Source: Rhodopseudomonas palustris (GTDB lineage Bacteria; Pseudomonadota; Alphaproteobacteria; Rhizobiales; Xanthobacteraceae). Taken from it: 64,000 nucleotides of DNA. Each line of letters begins with the position of its first letter. Positions within the stretch are counted from its first letter, which is position 1. This document shows positions 39,063-48,848 of the stretch, one piece after another. Position numbers and translations under genes: made by a program. The DNA lies in the NCBI RefSeq assembly GCF_034479375.1, contig NZ_CP140155.1, positions 3,944,501 to 4,008,500 of the forward strand. Direction: 5' to 3'. Under the pieces are notes generated by a model. That model worked only from the letters and a program-made list of their open reading frames with translations. It was not told the origin of the DNA and did not search any database.

Positions 39063-40178
39063 ATGCGCGCGGCCGACAACAAGTTCTTTCTCTTTCTGCT
39101 GGCGGCCGCTTCGGTCGCTTTCGTCTGGATCCTGCTGCCGTTCTACGGCGCGTTGCTGTGGGGCGTGGTGATCGCGATCCTGTTCGCGCCGCTGTATCGA
39201 CAACTCAACCGCGCCTTCGGCTTCCGCCGCAACCTCGCCGCGGTGGTCGGGGTGACGATCATCGTCCTGCTGGTGCTGCTGCCGTTCTCGGCGATCGGCA
39301 CTGCGCTGGCCAAGGAGGCCACCGGCCTCTACGCCAGGATCGAATCCGGCAATCTCGCTTTGCTCAACAACCTGCGGGACTTCATCGAACAGCCCCCGAG
39401 CTGGATCAACGACCTGCTCGAGCGGTTCGGCATCGGCAGCGTCGCCGAGCTGCAGCAGCGGCTGAGTTCGGTGCTGATGCGCGGCAGCCAGTATTTCGCC
39501 GGCCAGGCGCTGACGATCGGCCAGAGCACGGTCGATTTCACCGTCAACCTGTTCGTGATGTTGTATCTGCTGTTCTTCCTGCTGCGCGACGGCGACCTGA
39601 TCGCCGGCCGGATCCGCCGCGGGCTGCCGCTGTCGGTCGATCAGCAGAACCTGCTGCTGAACAAATTCACCGTGGTGATTCGCGCCACCGTGAAGGGCAA
39701 CATGCTGATCGCGCTGATCCAGGGCGCGCTCGGCGGGCTGGCGTTCTACGTCCTGGGCATCGGCGGCGCGCTGCTGTGGGCGGTGGTGATGGCGTTCGTC
39801 TCGCTGCTCCCGGCGGTCGGCGCCGGCCTGGTGTGGGCGCCGGTGGCGGTCTATCTGATCGCGACCGGTTCGATGTGGCAGGGCATCCTGCTGATCGCCT
39901 ATGGGGCGCTGGTGATCGGCATGGTCGACAACGTGCTGCGCCCGGTGCTGGTCGGCAAGGACACGAGGATGCCGGACTACGTGGTGCTGATCTCGACGCT
40001 CGGCGGCCTCCAGGTGTTCGGCCTCAACGGCTTCGTCATCGGCCCGGTGATCGCGGCGATGTTCATCGCGGTGTGGGACATCTACTCCACGTCGCGCGAA
40101 GCCGCAGCCAACGCCGGCGAGGAGACCACCGGCGGCGTGCCGAGTAGCGGCGAGGTGCCGAGCGCCGACGCGCCGTAG
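39063..40178 (+). CDS. AI-2E family transporter (PerM/YdiK-like)
   Basis: A 371-residue inner-membrane permease of the AI-2 exporter family. About eight membrane segments are seen, with a soluble loop at about 85-145 (RIESGNLALLNNLRDFIEQP). The conserved late motif is DNVLRPVLVGKDTRMPDYVV followed by LGGLQVFGLNGFVIGPV. The C-terminal 25 residues are a Gly/Ser/Pro/Glu-rich tail. Members export autoinducer-2 or act as Na+/H+ antiporters; which applies here is not inferable. ATG 39063 follows a GGGG ribosome site. Confidence 0.92.
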   Translation: MRAADNKFFLFLLAAASVAFVWILLPFYGALLWGVVIAILFAPLYRQLNRAFGFRRNLAAVVGVTIIVLLVLLPFSAIGTALAKEATGLYARIESGNLALLNNLRDFIEQPPSWINDLLERFGIGSVAELQQRLSSVLMRGSQYFAGQALTIGQSTVDFTVNLFVMLYLLFFLLRDGDLIAGRIRRGLPLSVDQQNLLLNKFTVVIRATVKGNMLIALIQGALGGLAFYVLGIGGALLWAVVMAFVSLLPAVGAGLVWAPVAVYLIATGSMWQGILLIAYGALVIGMVDNVLRPVLVGKDTRMPDYVVLISTLGGLQVFGLNGFVIGPVIAAMFIAVWDIYSTSREAAANAGEETTGGVPSSGEVPSADAP

Positions 40179-40301
40179 CGCGGCGCTGAGTCCCTCGCGG
40201 CGCCGGCGGGCTTCGCCGGGATCGGCGACGACGTCGATCAGCGCAAGCGCCTGAACGTCGCGAACTGGAATCTCTGATCGGCCCTGCCGCCGCCAGTCCG
40301 G

Positions 40302-40874
40302 TTACGGATCGAGCTCGGTGTCCCAGTACAAGTAATCGAGCCAGCTCTCGTGCAGATAGTTCGGCGGGAACAGCCGGCCGTTGCGGTGCAACTGGTGGAC
40401 CGTCGGGGCGAATGCGGTCTGGCGCGGAAACATCTTGGCCTGGGCCGGGGTCAGATTGCCCTTGCGCAGATTGCATGGCGAGCACGCGGCGACGACGTTC
40501 TCCCACGTCGTCTGCCCGCCCTTGGAGCGCGGGATGATGTGGTCGAAGGTGAGATCCTCCGGTGCGCCGCAATACTGGCAGGAAAACCTGTCGCGCAGGA
40601 ATACGTTGAACCGCGTGAACGCCGGATGCGTCGATGGCTTCACGAAGGATTTCAGCGAGACGACGCTGGGAAGCTGGATCTCGAGATTCGGGCTGTGAAT
40701 CGCGCGATCGTAATGCGCCACGATGTTGACGCGATCGAGGAACACCGCCTTGATCGCGTCCTGCCACGACCAAAGCGATAGCGGATAGTAGCTGAGCGGC
40801 CGGAAATCCGCGTTCAACACCAGCACCGGCCAACCGCCATGCGAGACATGCGCGTTAGAGACATGCGCGTTCAA
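40302..40874 (-). CDS. HNH endonuclease family protein
   Basis: A 190-residue protein with a compact HNH nuclease domain. The zinc/metal site is visible as CQYCGAPEDLTFDHIIPRSK then GGQTTWENVVAACSPCNLRK: two CxxC pairs around the DH-x-IPRSKGG core. The preceding part (LVLNADFRPLSYYPLSLWSW) is typical of the conserved solitary HNH proteins of alphaproteobacteria, whose job is unknown; it does not look like a mobile-intron nuclease. The only early start is TTG 40874, and the first residues are a duplicated pentad (NAHVSNAHVS) from a 15-bp tandem repeat. Confidence 0.9.
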   Translation of the reverse strand: MNAHVSNAHVSHGGWPVLVLNADFRPLSYYPLSLWSWQDAIKAVFLDRVNIVAHYDRAIHSPNLEIQLPSVVSLKSFVKPSTHPAFTRFNVFLRDRFSCQYCGAPEDLTFDHIIPRSKGGQTTWENVVAACSPCNLRKGNLTPAQAKMFPRQTAFAPTVHQLHRNGRLFPPNYLHESWLDYLYWDTELDP

Positions 40875-41154
40875 GAAACGCTCCTGACCCCCGTCCGATC
40901 GACGCTGCGAAGCAGCATGGAAGGGATACTACAGCCAGCGTGACGCCGTTGTGAAGGGCAAGCGGGATGGAAGCCTCGCCGGCGTGGCGAATTCCGTCCA
41001 AAAGCGGGAAATCCGGGAGAATGGATGTGCCGGAACGCCCGCGAATGGAGGCGATTGTTCCATATTTACCGGCCGCGTTGACGTTCGCGGGCGGCTTCTA
41101 TCAGATGCGTAGCAGACAATCCCGATTTCGACCGTTCAGTTCCCGGAGGCGACC

Positions 41155-42153
<999 letters not shown>

Positions 42154-42188
42154 GCGCCGCCCGGTGCCGGCCGGTCACTCTGCCTCGG

Positions 42189-43148
42189 TCACTCCGCGGC
42201 GGCGAGCCGCCGCGGCAGCAGGCCGGCGTCGCGGGCGAATGCCACCATGAGGTCGCGGACGTCGTGCGGCCGCTCCTCATGCGCCAGGTGGCCGAGCCCC
42301 GGCATCAGTTCGATCTGCGCGCCCGGCACCATGCGCTGCACCTGCGCCGAATTGCTCGCCGCGATGGTCTTGTCGTTGCTGCCGGCGATCAGCAGCAGCC
42401 TCGTCGCCAGTTGCGGCAGCTCGAGCGCGGTGCGCTCCAGCCGCCAGCTCGCCATCATCCGCAGCGCCGCGGCGACATGGCCGGGGCTGCCGACCAGCCG
42501 ACGATAATAGTCGATCCCGGCGGGCTCGATCGACGAGCCGGTGTCGGCGATCATGCGCTCGACCATGCCGGGGTTGCGGGCGAACCGCGCCATCAGCCGC
42601 GGCACCATCGCGCTCGACGCCAGCACCCGCGCCAAAGGCAGCATGAACCGACCCGCGGCGCCGCCGATCGGCAGCAGCGCGCCGTTGAGCGCGACCAGGC
42701 CGGCCGGCGCGATGCCGCCGTCGAGACACATCCGCGCCAGCAGCGCGGCGCCGGCCGAATGGCCGGCGACCAGAACCGGCTGGTGGCCGAGCCCGCGCAG
42801 CAGCGCGGCGAGATCCTGCGCCATCGCGTCGAGCGTCATGCGCGACGGCGCCGGCGTTTCGGTGAAGCCGTGGCCCGGCAGATCGGGCGCGACGACAGTG
42901 AAGTGCTCCGCCAGCAGCGGCGCCAGCGTGCGCCAGGAATGCGTCGCCGCGCTGGTGCCGTGGATCAGCAGCAGCACCGGGCCGCGGCCGATCTGCTGCA
43001 CGTGCCAGCGCAGCCCCGCGGCGTGCACGAACCGACTGGCGTCGCGATTGGGCCAGTCGCGGCCTTCGACGTCCCAGCCGGGTTTGGCGAGCGATGCCGC
43101 GCGCGGCGCGCGGGGCGGAGGGTTGTTGTCGTTGAGCGCGCGCATCAT
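42189..43148 (-). CDS. bchO: BchO-type alpha/beta hydrolase (magnesium chelatase accessory)
   Basis: A 319-residue alpha/beta hydrolase matching the BchO family found in bacteriochlorophyll-producing bacteria. Family stretches are clear: WPNRDASRFVHAAGLRWHVQ, LLLIHGTSAATHSWRTLAPL, VVAPDLPGHGFT, nucleophile elbow VAGHSAGAALLAR (GHSAG), and the C-terminal LGHLAHEERP with the catalytic His. The exact reaction is unsettled; the gene usually sits with bchI and bchD. Here no other bch gene is near, so it is either a detached member of the photosynthesis regulon or a paralogue. Start ATG 43148 or 43145. Confidence 0.82.
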   Translation of the reverse strand: MMRALNDNNPPPRAPRAASLAKPGWDVEGRDWPNRDASRFVHAAGLRWHVQQIGRGPVLLLIHGTSAATHSWRTLAPLLAEHFTVVAPDLPGHGFTETPAPSRMTLDAMAQDLAALLRGLGHQPVLVAGHSAGAALLARMCLDGGIAPAGLVALNGALLPIGGAAGRFMLPLARVLASSAMVPRLMARFARNPGMVERMIADTGSSIEPAGIDYYRRLVGSPGHVAAALRMMASWRLERTALELPQLATRLLLIAGSNDKTIAASNSAQVQRMVPGAQIELMPGLGHLAHEERPHDVRDLMVAFARDAGLLPRRLAAAE

Positions 43149-43583
43149 CGCCCTGTCCGTTGTTGCGCTGAGGCCACCATCGCCGGCGCATACTGTCAAA
43201 TGCGCGACGGACGCCCGGTTCCGGCAGGCCACGGATTATCTGCGAAGTGGTACTCGATTATAGTAATGGCGGAGCCGCGACGGGCGGTCATCGGGCGCGC
43301 CATGTTCGGACTGGTGATCACGAACGCGCCGGACTGACACTCCGTGTCAGCGCCGCACGACAGTCGAGGCGGATCGCAGCCAGGCTCTGGTCGATCGCCT
43401 TGACCAAATCTGTCAGCACGCGATGACAAGCGTGAAATCGGCATGAATGCCGCAGATTTCGGTTCGCAACTCTGCAAATCATTCCAATATTCAATTCAGC
43501 GCACCCTGAACTAACAAGTCAGGGAGAGTCGTAGCAGCGGCCGCGACGAATCGCGGCGAGCCGCCCGAACCGGGAGTGATGCG
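43149..43583. other. 435 bp gap with a small perfect hairpin
   Basis: Contains CTGACAC-TCC-GTGTCAG (43334-43350), a perfect 7-bp inverted repeat without a T-run. No gene or dispersed repeat is recognised in the rest. Confidence 0.5.
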
Positions 43584-43694
43584 ATGAAGATGTCTCATCT
43601 GGCCAATTTTCTGCTGATGATCGTCGGTGGCGCCGCGCAGGAGGTCGCCTATGCGGTCAAGCGCCGCTGGCGCCGCGACGGTCGTGCGGAGTAA
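43584..43694 (+). CDS. 36-codon small ORF, amphipathic/membrane peptide
   Basis: MKMSHLANFLLMIVGGAAQE followed by VAYAVKRRWRRDGRAE. A ribosome site (GGGAG) lies eight bases before ATG 43584. The first half is hydrophobic enough for one membrane helix and the C-terminus is strongly basic, as in small bacterial membrane peptides. Codon use resembles the genome. It lies alone between the bchO-like gene and the convergent EI24-type gene. I know no family; it may be a real micropeptide or chance. Confidence 0.45.
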   Translation: MKMSHLANFLLMIVGGAAQEVAYAVKRRWRRDGRAE

Positions 43695-43727
43695 CACGAC
43701 GCTCCGTCGTTGAGGCGCCCGCGCTCG

Positions 43728-44474
43728 TCAGCGTGCGCCGATCTCCCGTCGCTCCGGCGCGATCAGTTCCGGCCGCGAGCCGGACAATCGCTTGTGCAGA
43801 TGCACCATGAAGGCCATGCCGAACAACGGCGTCGCCAAATTGACGATCGGGATCGACACGAAGGCGGCGATCACCAGCCCGGCGATGAACACCGTGGTGG
43901 CATTGTCGCGCCGCATCGCCTTGGCCTCGGCGGCGGGGCGGAAGCGCATCGCCGCCAGTTCGAAATATTCCCGGCCGAGCAGCCAGCCGGTGGCGACGAA
44001 GAACACGATAACGCCGGCGCCGGCGAACAGCAGGAACGGCAGCGCCACCAGATAGACCAGAATCGTCAGCAGCGCGGTCTTGACGGTCTCGATCAGCGCC
44101 ACGCCGACCGGCAGCGCGACGCCCGGCTCGTCATGCGGATAATATTCGCGCTCGACATGTTCGGCGGCCTCGTCGACGAAGATGCCGGCGACCAGCGAGG
44201 TCACCGCCGGCATCAGGAACACCGCGCCGACCACGATGCCGAGACCGGCGGCGATCGAGAATACCCAGGACAGGATGTTGAGCGGGGTCTGGAAGCCGCC
44301 CAGCGCGGCCTCGGCCCACAACTCGCTCGACGAGGCCAGCCAGCTCAGCAGCCGCTGCAGCCCGATCGCCGCCACTGCGATCAGCGCCAGCGCGAAGCCG
44401 ATCGAACGCCACAGGATCGAGCGCATCGGCGGCGACAGAATCTGGGTCAGCGCCTTGATGGCGGCGTCGAGCAT
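43728..44474 (-). CDS. EI24 domain / CysZ-like membrane protein
   Basis: A 248-residue inner-membrane protein of the EI24/CysZ family. About six hydrophobic segments are present, with motifs LPVGVALIETVKTALLTILV, LPFLLFAGAGVIVFFVATGW and YFELAAMRF. CysZ proteins take up sulfate; most alphaproteobacterial EI24 proteins have no assigned substrate. The cysK gene 1.6 kb away makes a sulfur role tempting, but they are not in one operon. ATG 44474 (MLDAAIKALT) is chosen over the frame's upstream extension. Confidence 0.85.
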   Translation of the reverse strand: MLDAAIKALTQILSPPMRSILWRSIGFALALIAVAAIGLQRLLSWLASSSELWAEAALGGFQTPLNILSWVFSIAAGLGIVVGAVFLMPAVTSLVAGIFVDEAAEHVEREYYPHDEPGVALPVGVALIETVKTALLTILVYLVALPFLLFAGAGVIVFFVATGWLLGREYFELAAMRFRPAAEAKAMRRDNATTVFIAGLVIAAFVSIPIVNLATPLFGMAFMVHLHKRLSGSRPELIAPERREIGAR

Positions 44475-44572
44475 GGGCGGTGTCCTCGTCCGGGAATGAG
44501 CCTCGCACAGGTAGAGGCGGCGAGGAGCTTCGGCAAGGGCGGGGTGGTCAGGCGGCCTCTCCACACTGCATC

Positions 44573-44606
44573 CCTCATCCTTCGCGACGCCCGGCTCGCC
44601 CTGCGC
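44573..44606. repeat. degraded family B repeat fragment
   Basis: CCTCATCCTTCGCGACGCCC followed by GGCTCGCC matches the right half of the family B repeat with mismatches. It lies in the 317 bp gap 44475-44791, next to a family A copy; nothing else is seen there. Confidence 0.5.
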
Positions 44607-44630
44607 AGTCGTTCACTTCGCAGTTCACCC

Positions 44631-44722
44631 CGTCATGGCCGGGCTTGTCCCGGCCATCCACGCCTTTCTTGCGGCTTCCGCAGGGAGAACGTGGATGCCC
44701 GGCACAAGGCCGGGCATGACGC
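44631..44722. repeat. dispersed palindromic repeat, family A copy 2
   Basis: Starts CGTCATGGCCGGGCTTGTCC and ends GGCCGGGCATGACG with inner ATCCACGC / ACGTGGAT. Same element as 16582-16674 with the two arms exchanged, as expected for a hairpin repeat in opposite orientation. Confidence 0.85.
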
Positions 44723-44791
44723 GTTGAAACGAAAGTGCCCGACTTCATTGGCCACAGCCCCATCCCGGGCACGGGCCGGACTTGCGCGGAG

Positions 44792-46612
44792 CTACCGCCG
44801 CAGCCGCCGCGACGCCGGGTAGTTCATCACCTTGGGCACCCTGCCCTCGCGCAGCGCGCGCTGCATGGCCTCCCAATAGTCCGGCTGCATCAGTTCCGGA
44901 TGGGCGTCGCGGAAGGCGCGGCGCAGGCCGGGATCGTCGATCCGCAGCCCCTCCAGCATCTCCTCGGGCCGGAACACCACGCCGTCCTCGAACTCCGGCA
45001 CCGGGGCGATCGCGGTGCTGCGGACCTTGACGTCGGTCAGCGGTTCGACCGCGTCGTAGTCGAACAGATACACTTTGCGGATCCGGCTGACGCCGTAATT
45101 GCGGCCGTCGAGGTCCTTGTTGAAGATGTCGGCGGCGGCGTTGTTCTTGATGCAGTCGCCGAGATTGATCACCGCGGCGCGGGCGTCGGCGCCCGCAGCC
45201 GTGGTGAGATACAGCGGCAGCGGCGTCAGCTTGATCTGCACGATCAGATGCCGGAACACCAGCGCGTCGCGCTCCAGCGTCACGGTGTCGATGCCGGATT
45301 CGAGCAGCTCGTCGAGCAGATCGGGCGCGAACATCGTGCGGGCGAGCTTGACGTTCGAATAGATGATGTTGTCGAGCATCGAGCCGGCGCGGTCGATCTC
45401 GTGCACCAGATTGTACTTGCGCAGCACCGCGTCGAGGCCGTCGAAATAATCGAACTTGTAGTCGTCGGTCGGATGGTCGCGGATGATCTTCAGCACATAG
45501 GCCGACGACGGCATCGTGAACGCGATCGCCACCGTGCCCTTGAAGCCCGGCGCGGTGGCGAGCTTTTGCTTGCTCTTGCGATGCTCGGTGAGGATCTCGT
45601 TCATCACCGCGACCTTGCCGAGGTGATGAAAGCCGATGCAGGAATATTGCGTGCCGAGCGGCCGCTTCGGCATCAGCTCGTGCAGCAGCCGCGCCAGCTC
45701 GTGATAGCGCGGGTTGGTGGCGTGATAATTCGCCAGCGTCGAGGAGAATGCGAATTGCAGCTCGTCGCTGTCGCACAGCACTGCGTCGACGACGAGGCCG
45801 TCGTCCTCGTTGAGCAGCGCGATCAGCAACGGGATGTTGCGCGGCGGCATGTCGCCGCGGTCGCGCAGCCGGATGCGCCCGATCAGGCAGGCGCCGCGAT
45901 TGCGAAAGAATCCGGATTGGGCGATCTCGATCTTCGCGCTCTCGCCGGCGCGCGGGCCGAGCGGCTCCAGCGCCGCCTCGATCGCGGCGGCGGCAAGCGC
46001 TGCGTCGCCGTCGAGATCGCGCCAAGGGCCGGTGAAGCCCGCGGCGTCGAGCGCATCGCGGATCACCTCCGGCCGGATCGGCAGCGTGGCGGCGATGGTC
46101 TTGAGCACCGCGGCGACAGAGGCCGGCGGACGCGCCGCCGGGCCGGTATCGTAGGACACCGGCCGCCATTCGTCGCTGACCAGCTTGCGGCGCAGCGACT
46201 GCCAGAACGCGAAGGCGAAATCGGCCTCGTAGCGGCCGGCGATCGCCGCCAGCAGCTCGGCCTCGGCGCGCGCCCAGACCTGCTCGTCATTGGCGAGTTC
46301 GGGCAGCCCGGCCTTCAGCAGCGGCACGAGCTGATCGATGCAGGCGGTGTACAGCCCGAGCCGGATCTTCGACAGCCGCACCGTCGCCGACCAGTCGCGC
46401 GCCTCGAACGCCGCTTTCGCCAGCGCCGGAATCCGCCGCGACACCGCGTAATAATTGTCGAACGCCGCCAACACCACGCGCGCCAGCGTGTGGGCCTGAT
46501 CGTCCGGATCGTCGGTCCGCACCAGCGCGTCGAGCAGATCGAAATCCGGCTCGGCGATCCGGGTGGCGGCCTCGATGTCGGCGGCGCTGAGAAGGTGGGC
46601 GGTGGCGGTCAT
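44792..46612 (-). CDS. aceK: isocitrate dehydrogenase kinase/phosphatase
   Basis: Bifunctional enzyme that phosphorylates and dephosphorylates isocitrate dehydrogenase, switching carbon between the TCA cycle and glyoxylate bypass. At 606 residues it matches the family. Characteristic stretches are LFDYDAVEPLTDVK, GVVFRPEEMLEGL, PGFKGTVAIAFTMPSSAYVL and YKFDYFDGLDAVLRKYN; the ATP-binding and catalytic Asp regions are in the C-terminal two thirds. The glyoxylate genes aceA and aceB are not in the window. Its presence implies growth on acetate or fatty acids, consistent with the PHB and CoA transferase genes. Confidence 0.97.
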   Translation of the reverse strand: MTATAHLLSAADIEAATRIAEPDFDLLDALVRTDDPDDQAHTLARVVLAAFDNYYAVSRRIPALAKAAFEARDWSATVRLSKIRLGLYTACIDQLVPLLKAGLPELANDEQVWARAEAELLAAIAGRYEADFAFAFWQSLRRKLVSDEWRPVSYDTGPAARPPASVAAVLKTIAATLPIRPEVIRDALDAAGFTGPWRDLDGDAALAAAAIEAALEPLGPRAGESAKIEIAQSGFFRNRGACLIGRIRLRDRGDMPPRNIPLLIALLNEDDGLVVDAVLCDSDELQFAFSSTLANYHATNPRYHELARLLHELMPKRPLGTQYSCIGFHHLGKVAVMNEILTEHRKSKQKLATAPGFKGTVAIAFTMPSSAYVLKIIRDHPTDDYKFDYFDGLDAVLRKYNLVHEIDRAGSMLDNIIYSNVKLARTMFAPDLLDELLESGIDTVTLERDALVFRHLIVQIKLTPLPLYLTTAAGADARAAVINLGDCIKNNAAADIFNKDLDGRNYGVSRIRKVYLFDYDAVEPLTDVKVRSTAIAPVPEFEDGVVFRPEEMLEGLRIDDPGLRRAFRDAHPELMQPDYWEAMQRALREGRVPKVMNYPASRRLRR

Positions 46613-46702
46613 CGCCGGCGATGATGCGGCGGATTCGGGGGCGGCGTCGTGATCTGACGCAAAATGGCGGCTCGCCCGGCGGTTGTCGTGCTGGCGTTCC
46701 GC

Positions 46703-47554
46703 TCAGGGTTGCCCGGCCGGCGGCACCACCGGGGCGCCGGCCTGCGGCTTCACCGTCACCGTCTCGTCGGTGTCGAAGAACGTCAGCGCGGCGGCGGAGA
46801 AGCCCTCGGGGGTCTCGTACATCAGGTGGTGCGTCGCGCCCTTGAACTGCACCAGCCACGCCCCCGGGATCGCGGCGGCCAGCGTCTTCGAACTGTCGGT
46901 GCCGACCACGTCGTCGGCGGTGCCGACCACCAGCATCACCTGATTGGGGATCGCCGGCAGCTTGTCCAGCGGGGTCTTCCAATGCGTGGTGGCCTCGACC
47001 TGCCGCGCCACGATCGGATCGGCCGGCACCCGGCCATGCAGCGCCTTGGCGACGTTGCTGCCGTCGGTCGAGGTGGCGTGGATCAGCGCCTTGTTGAAAC
47101 GATCCGGATATTGCAGCAGCAATTGCTGGGTGATCGTCGAGCCCATCGAATAGCCCAGCACATGGGTATGTTTGACACCCAGCGCGTCGAGCAGCCCGAT
47201 CACGTCGGCGGCGAACAGCGGATAGCTGAAGGTGGTGGCGTTGGCGGTGGTGTGGCCCATGCCGCGATTGTCCGGCAGGATCAGCTGATAGCGCTGCGAC
47301 AGCGCCGCGACGACCTTCGGCGGCCAGTTCTCGGCGGTCCCGCCGAGCCCCATGATCATCACCATCGGCGCGCCGCTACCGATCAGCTTGTAACCGATCG
47401 AGATACCGTTGGCGTTGACCTGATAGATGGTGTGACCGCCCCCGTCCTGGCCAATCGGCTTGCCGGCCGGTGCGATCGGATCGGCGAGGGCGGAGCCGCT
47501 TACCATCAGTAGCGCAATGAAACTTGAAGCGAATGCGCGAGCGAGCTTTGCCAT
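46703..47554 (-). CDS. secreted alpha/beta hydrolase
   Basis: A 283-residue exported hydrolase. The signal peptide (MAKLARAFASSFIALLMVSG, cleavage near SALAD) is followed by an alpha/beta fold: GAPMVMIMGLGGTAENWPPK (oxyanion), NRGMGHT, nucleophile elbow VLGYSMGSTI (GYSMG), acid in VGTADDVVGTDSSK and His in KGATHHLMYETPEG. A Pro-rich tail ends the protein. The substrate is unknown. ATG 47554 is chosen for the signal peptide; the frame open further upstream is not used. Confidence 0.87.
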   Translation of the reverse strand: MAKLARAFASSFIALLMVSGSALADPIAPAGKPIGQDGGGHTIYQVNANGISIGYKLIGSGAPMVMIMGLGGTAENWPPKVVAALSQRYQLILPDNRGMGHTTANATTFSYPLFAADVIGLLDALGVKHTHVLGYSMGSTITQQLLLQYPDRFNKALIHATSTDGSNVAKALHGRVPADPIVARQVEATTHWKTPLDKLPAIPNQVMLVVGTADDVVGTDSSKTLAAAIPGAWLVQFKGATHHLMYETPEGFSAAALTFFDTDETVTVKPQAGAPVVPPAGQP

Positions 47555-47636
47555 CCGAATCACCTTGCAGAGCGTTGAATCGGCGACGCATAGCAGGAAA
47601 CGGAGCACGGGTCGTTGCGGCGAAGGGGGCGGGGGG

Positions 47637-47900
47637 CTACGGGAAATCTTCGAAATCGCCGTCCCACACCCCACCCTCGAGATCGCGATTCGCCTCGATC
47701 CCATCATCGATCGCATCATTCTCGGGATGGCGCGCCATCATCGCAACTTCGCGGCGGAGATCGGCCAGAAACTGGGGATCGCACATGTCCGGCGCGCTGC
47801 GCACAATCGGCCGCAAGCCCTGCGTCCGCAGCCGCTCCCGCAGCGATGCCAAAGGGTCACAGGCAGTTTCAGAGGTGGGCTTATCTGGATCGGTTGGCAT
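47637..47900 (-). CDS. MazE-like (DUF3018-type) antitoxin, orphan
   Basis: An 87-residue acidic protein. SLRERLRTQGLRPI…PQFLADLRREVAMMA resembles the DUF3018/MazE-like antitoxins (pattern RERLRxxGLRPVQIW…FAxExRRQ), though the usual Trp-Val-Pro after the first helix is replaced by VRSAPD. The C-terminus is an acidic tail that would contact a toxin. The expected MazF/PemK toxin gene downstream is missing; the next gene is the secreted hydrolase. It is probably an orphan antitoxin or degenerate locus. Confidence 0.6.
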   Translation of the reverse strand: MPTDPDKPTSETACDPLASLRERLRTQGLRPIVRSAPDMCDPQFLADLRREVAMMARHPENDAIDDGIEANRDLEGGVWDGDFEDFP

Positions 47901-47997
47901 GGCGGCATGTGTAACAGGTCAGGCGGCGATTGCAATTCCTGGTTGTCATCCTGGGTCTATTGCGTCTTATTGTGAGACTGCCGAAGTGGAGACGGGC

Positions 47998-48270
47998 GTG
48001 CCGACGATCGCGTACTTTCTCGGAATTGCCATCGCGATGTACTATCGCGACCATAACCCACCTCATGTCCACGTGATTTATCAAGGTTATGAGGCATTGG
48101 TGGTGATTGAGGACGCCAGTCTGTTGCGGGGCAAACTGCCACCGACCGCGATGCTGATTGTGCGACGATGGGTAACGTTGCGGCGGACGGCACTGCTTGC
48201 GAATTGGGAGCGGGCGCGACGGCACGAAACGCTCGAGCGAATTGCGGGTCCGGACGATGATGATGATTAA
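47998..48270 (+). CDS. DUF4160 family protein (toxin-like)
   Basis: A 90-residue protein of the DUF4160 family. The signature is PTIAYFLGIAIAMYYRDHNP then PHVHVIYQGYEALVVIEDAS; the HNPPHVHV cluster is the family hallmark and could be a catalytic or metal site. GTG 47998 follows GGAG by six bases. The end overlaps the start of the DUF2442 gene by up to 14 bases. DUF4160-DUF2442 pairs are common and suspected to be toxin-antitoxin modules; their biochemistry is not settled to my knowledge. Confidence 0.88.
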   Translation: MPTIAYFLGIAIAMYYRDHNPPHVHVIYQGYEALVVIEDASLLRGKLPPTAMLIVRRWVTLRRTALLANWERARRHETLERIAGPDDDDD

Positions 48271-48535
48271 GGTGCGACGCGCGACAGCGCTTGATGGTCA
48301 CCGGCTGAAACTTGAGTTTTCCGATGACACCGTCGGAGAGCACGATCTCGGCTTTATTCTCAGCGAGCACGGCCCGATGCTGGAGCCGCTCAAGGACCCC
48401 GCATACTTCAAACGCGTTTTTGTGGAGAACGGCGTGCCGACCTGGCCGAACGGCTATGATTGGGACCCGATCGCCCTGCACGACGAGATGAAAGCCGCCG
48501 GCGAGTTGCGGCCGGTCGGGGATGCGGCGGAGTAG
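48257..48535 (+). CDS. DUF2442 family protein (antitoxin-like partner)
   Basis: A 92-residue protein of the DUF2442 family: IKVRRATALDGHRLKLEFSD, then LEPLKDPAYFKRVFVENGVP and TWPNGYDWDPIALHDEM, the last being the most conserved part. It starts within the DUF4160 coding end at a run of three ATG codons (48257, 48260, 48263), so the two are translationally coupled. It is predicted to neutralise or work with the DUF4160 protein. Confidence 0.88.
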   Translation: MMMIKVRRATALDGHRLKLEFSDDTVGEHDLGFILSEHGPMLEPLKDPAYFKRVFVENGVPTWPNGYDWDPIALHDEMKAAGELRPVGDAAE

Positions 48536-48546
48536 CAGGCTGGTTG

Positions 48547-48768
48547 CTACTCGGCAGCGTTGAAGCGCGCCTTGCCCGGCAAGCGCGCGTTCTGCCAATC
48601 GCCTGGCGCGAGGACCTTGGTCGCGGTCAGGATTTCAATTCCCAGAATGCGGCCGTGCTGGTCCAGATCGTAGATGAACGGCCCGGCTTCCTCGGTGTTC
48701 TCGACCTCGCCTGCCCCGACCCTGATATACACCGCGTCGGCTTCGGGATCGTAAGTCATATCGGTCAT
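48547..48768 (-). CDS. DUF2283 family protein
   Basis: A 73-residue protein of the DUF2283 family: MTYDPEADAVYIRVGAGEVE, then YDLDQHGRILGIEILTATKV. Such proteins often accompany DUF4258 partners in TA-like loci; no DUF4258 gene is present here. GGAGGCG precedes ATG 48768. It converges on the DUF2442 gene with 11 bp between the stops, in a run of small accessory genes. Confidence 0.88.
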   Translation of the reverse strand: MTDMTYDPEADAVYIRVGAGEVENTEEAGPFIYDLDQHGRILGIEILTATKVLAPGDWQNARLPGKARFNAAE

Positions 48769-48848
48769 GGCGTTCGCCTCCGCTAAAAATGTATGCGGGC
48801 AAAACAGGTATTCTTGACGCCACCTCGTTCAACCGGGCTGCTTGTGAG

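Noticed and set aside
44735..46624. 629-codon open frame antisense to aceK
   Set aside because: High GC makes long shadow frames. Its product is Arg/Gln/His-rich without motifs, while the other strand is clearly AceK.
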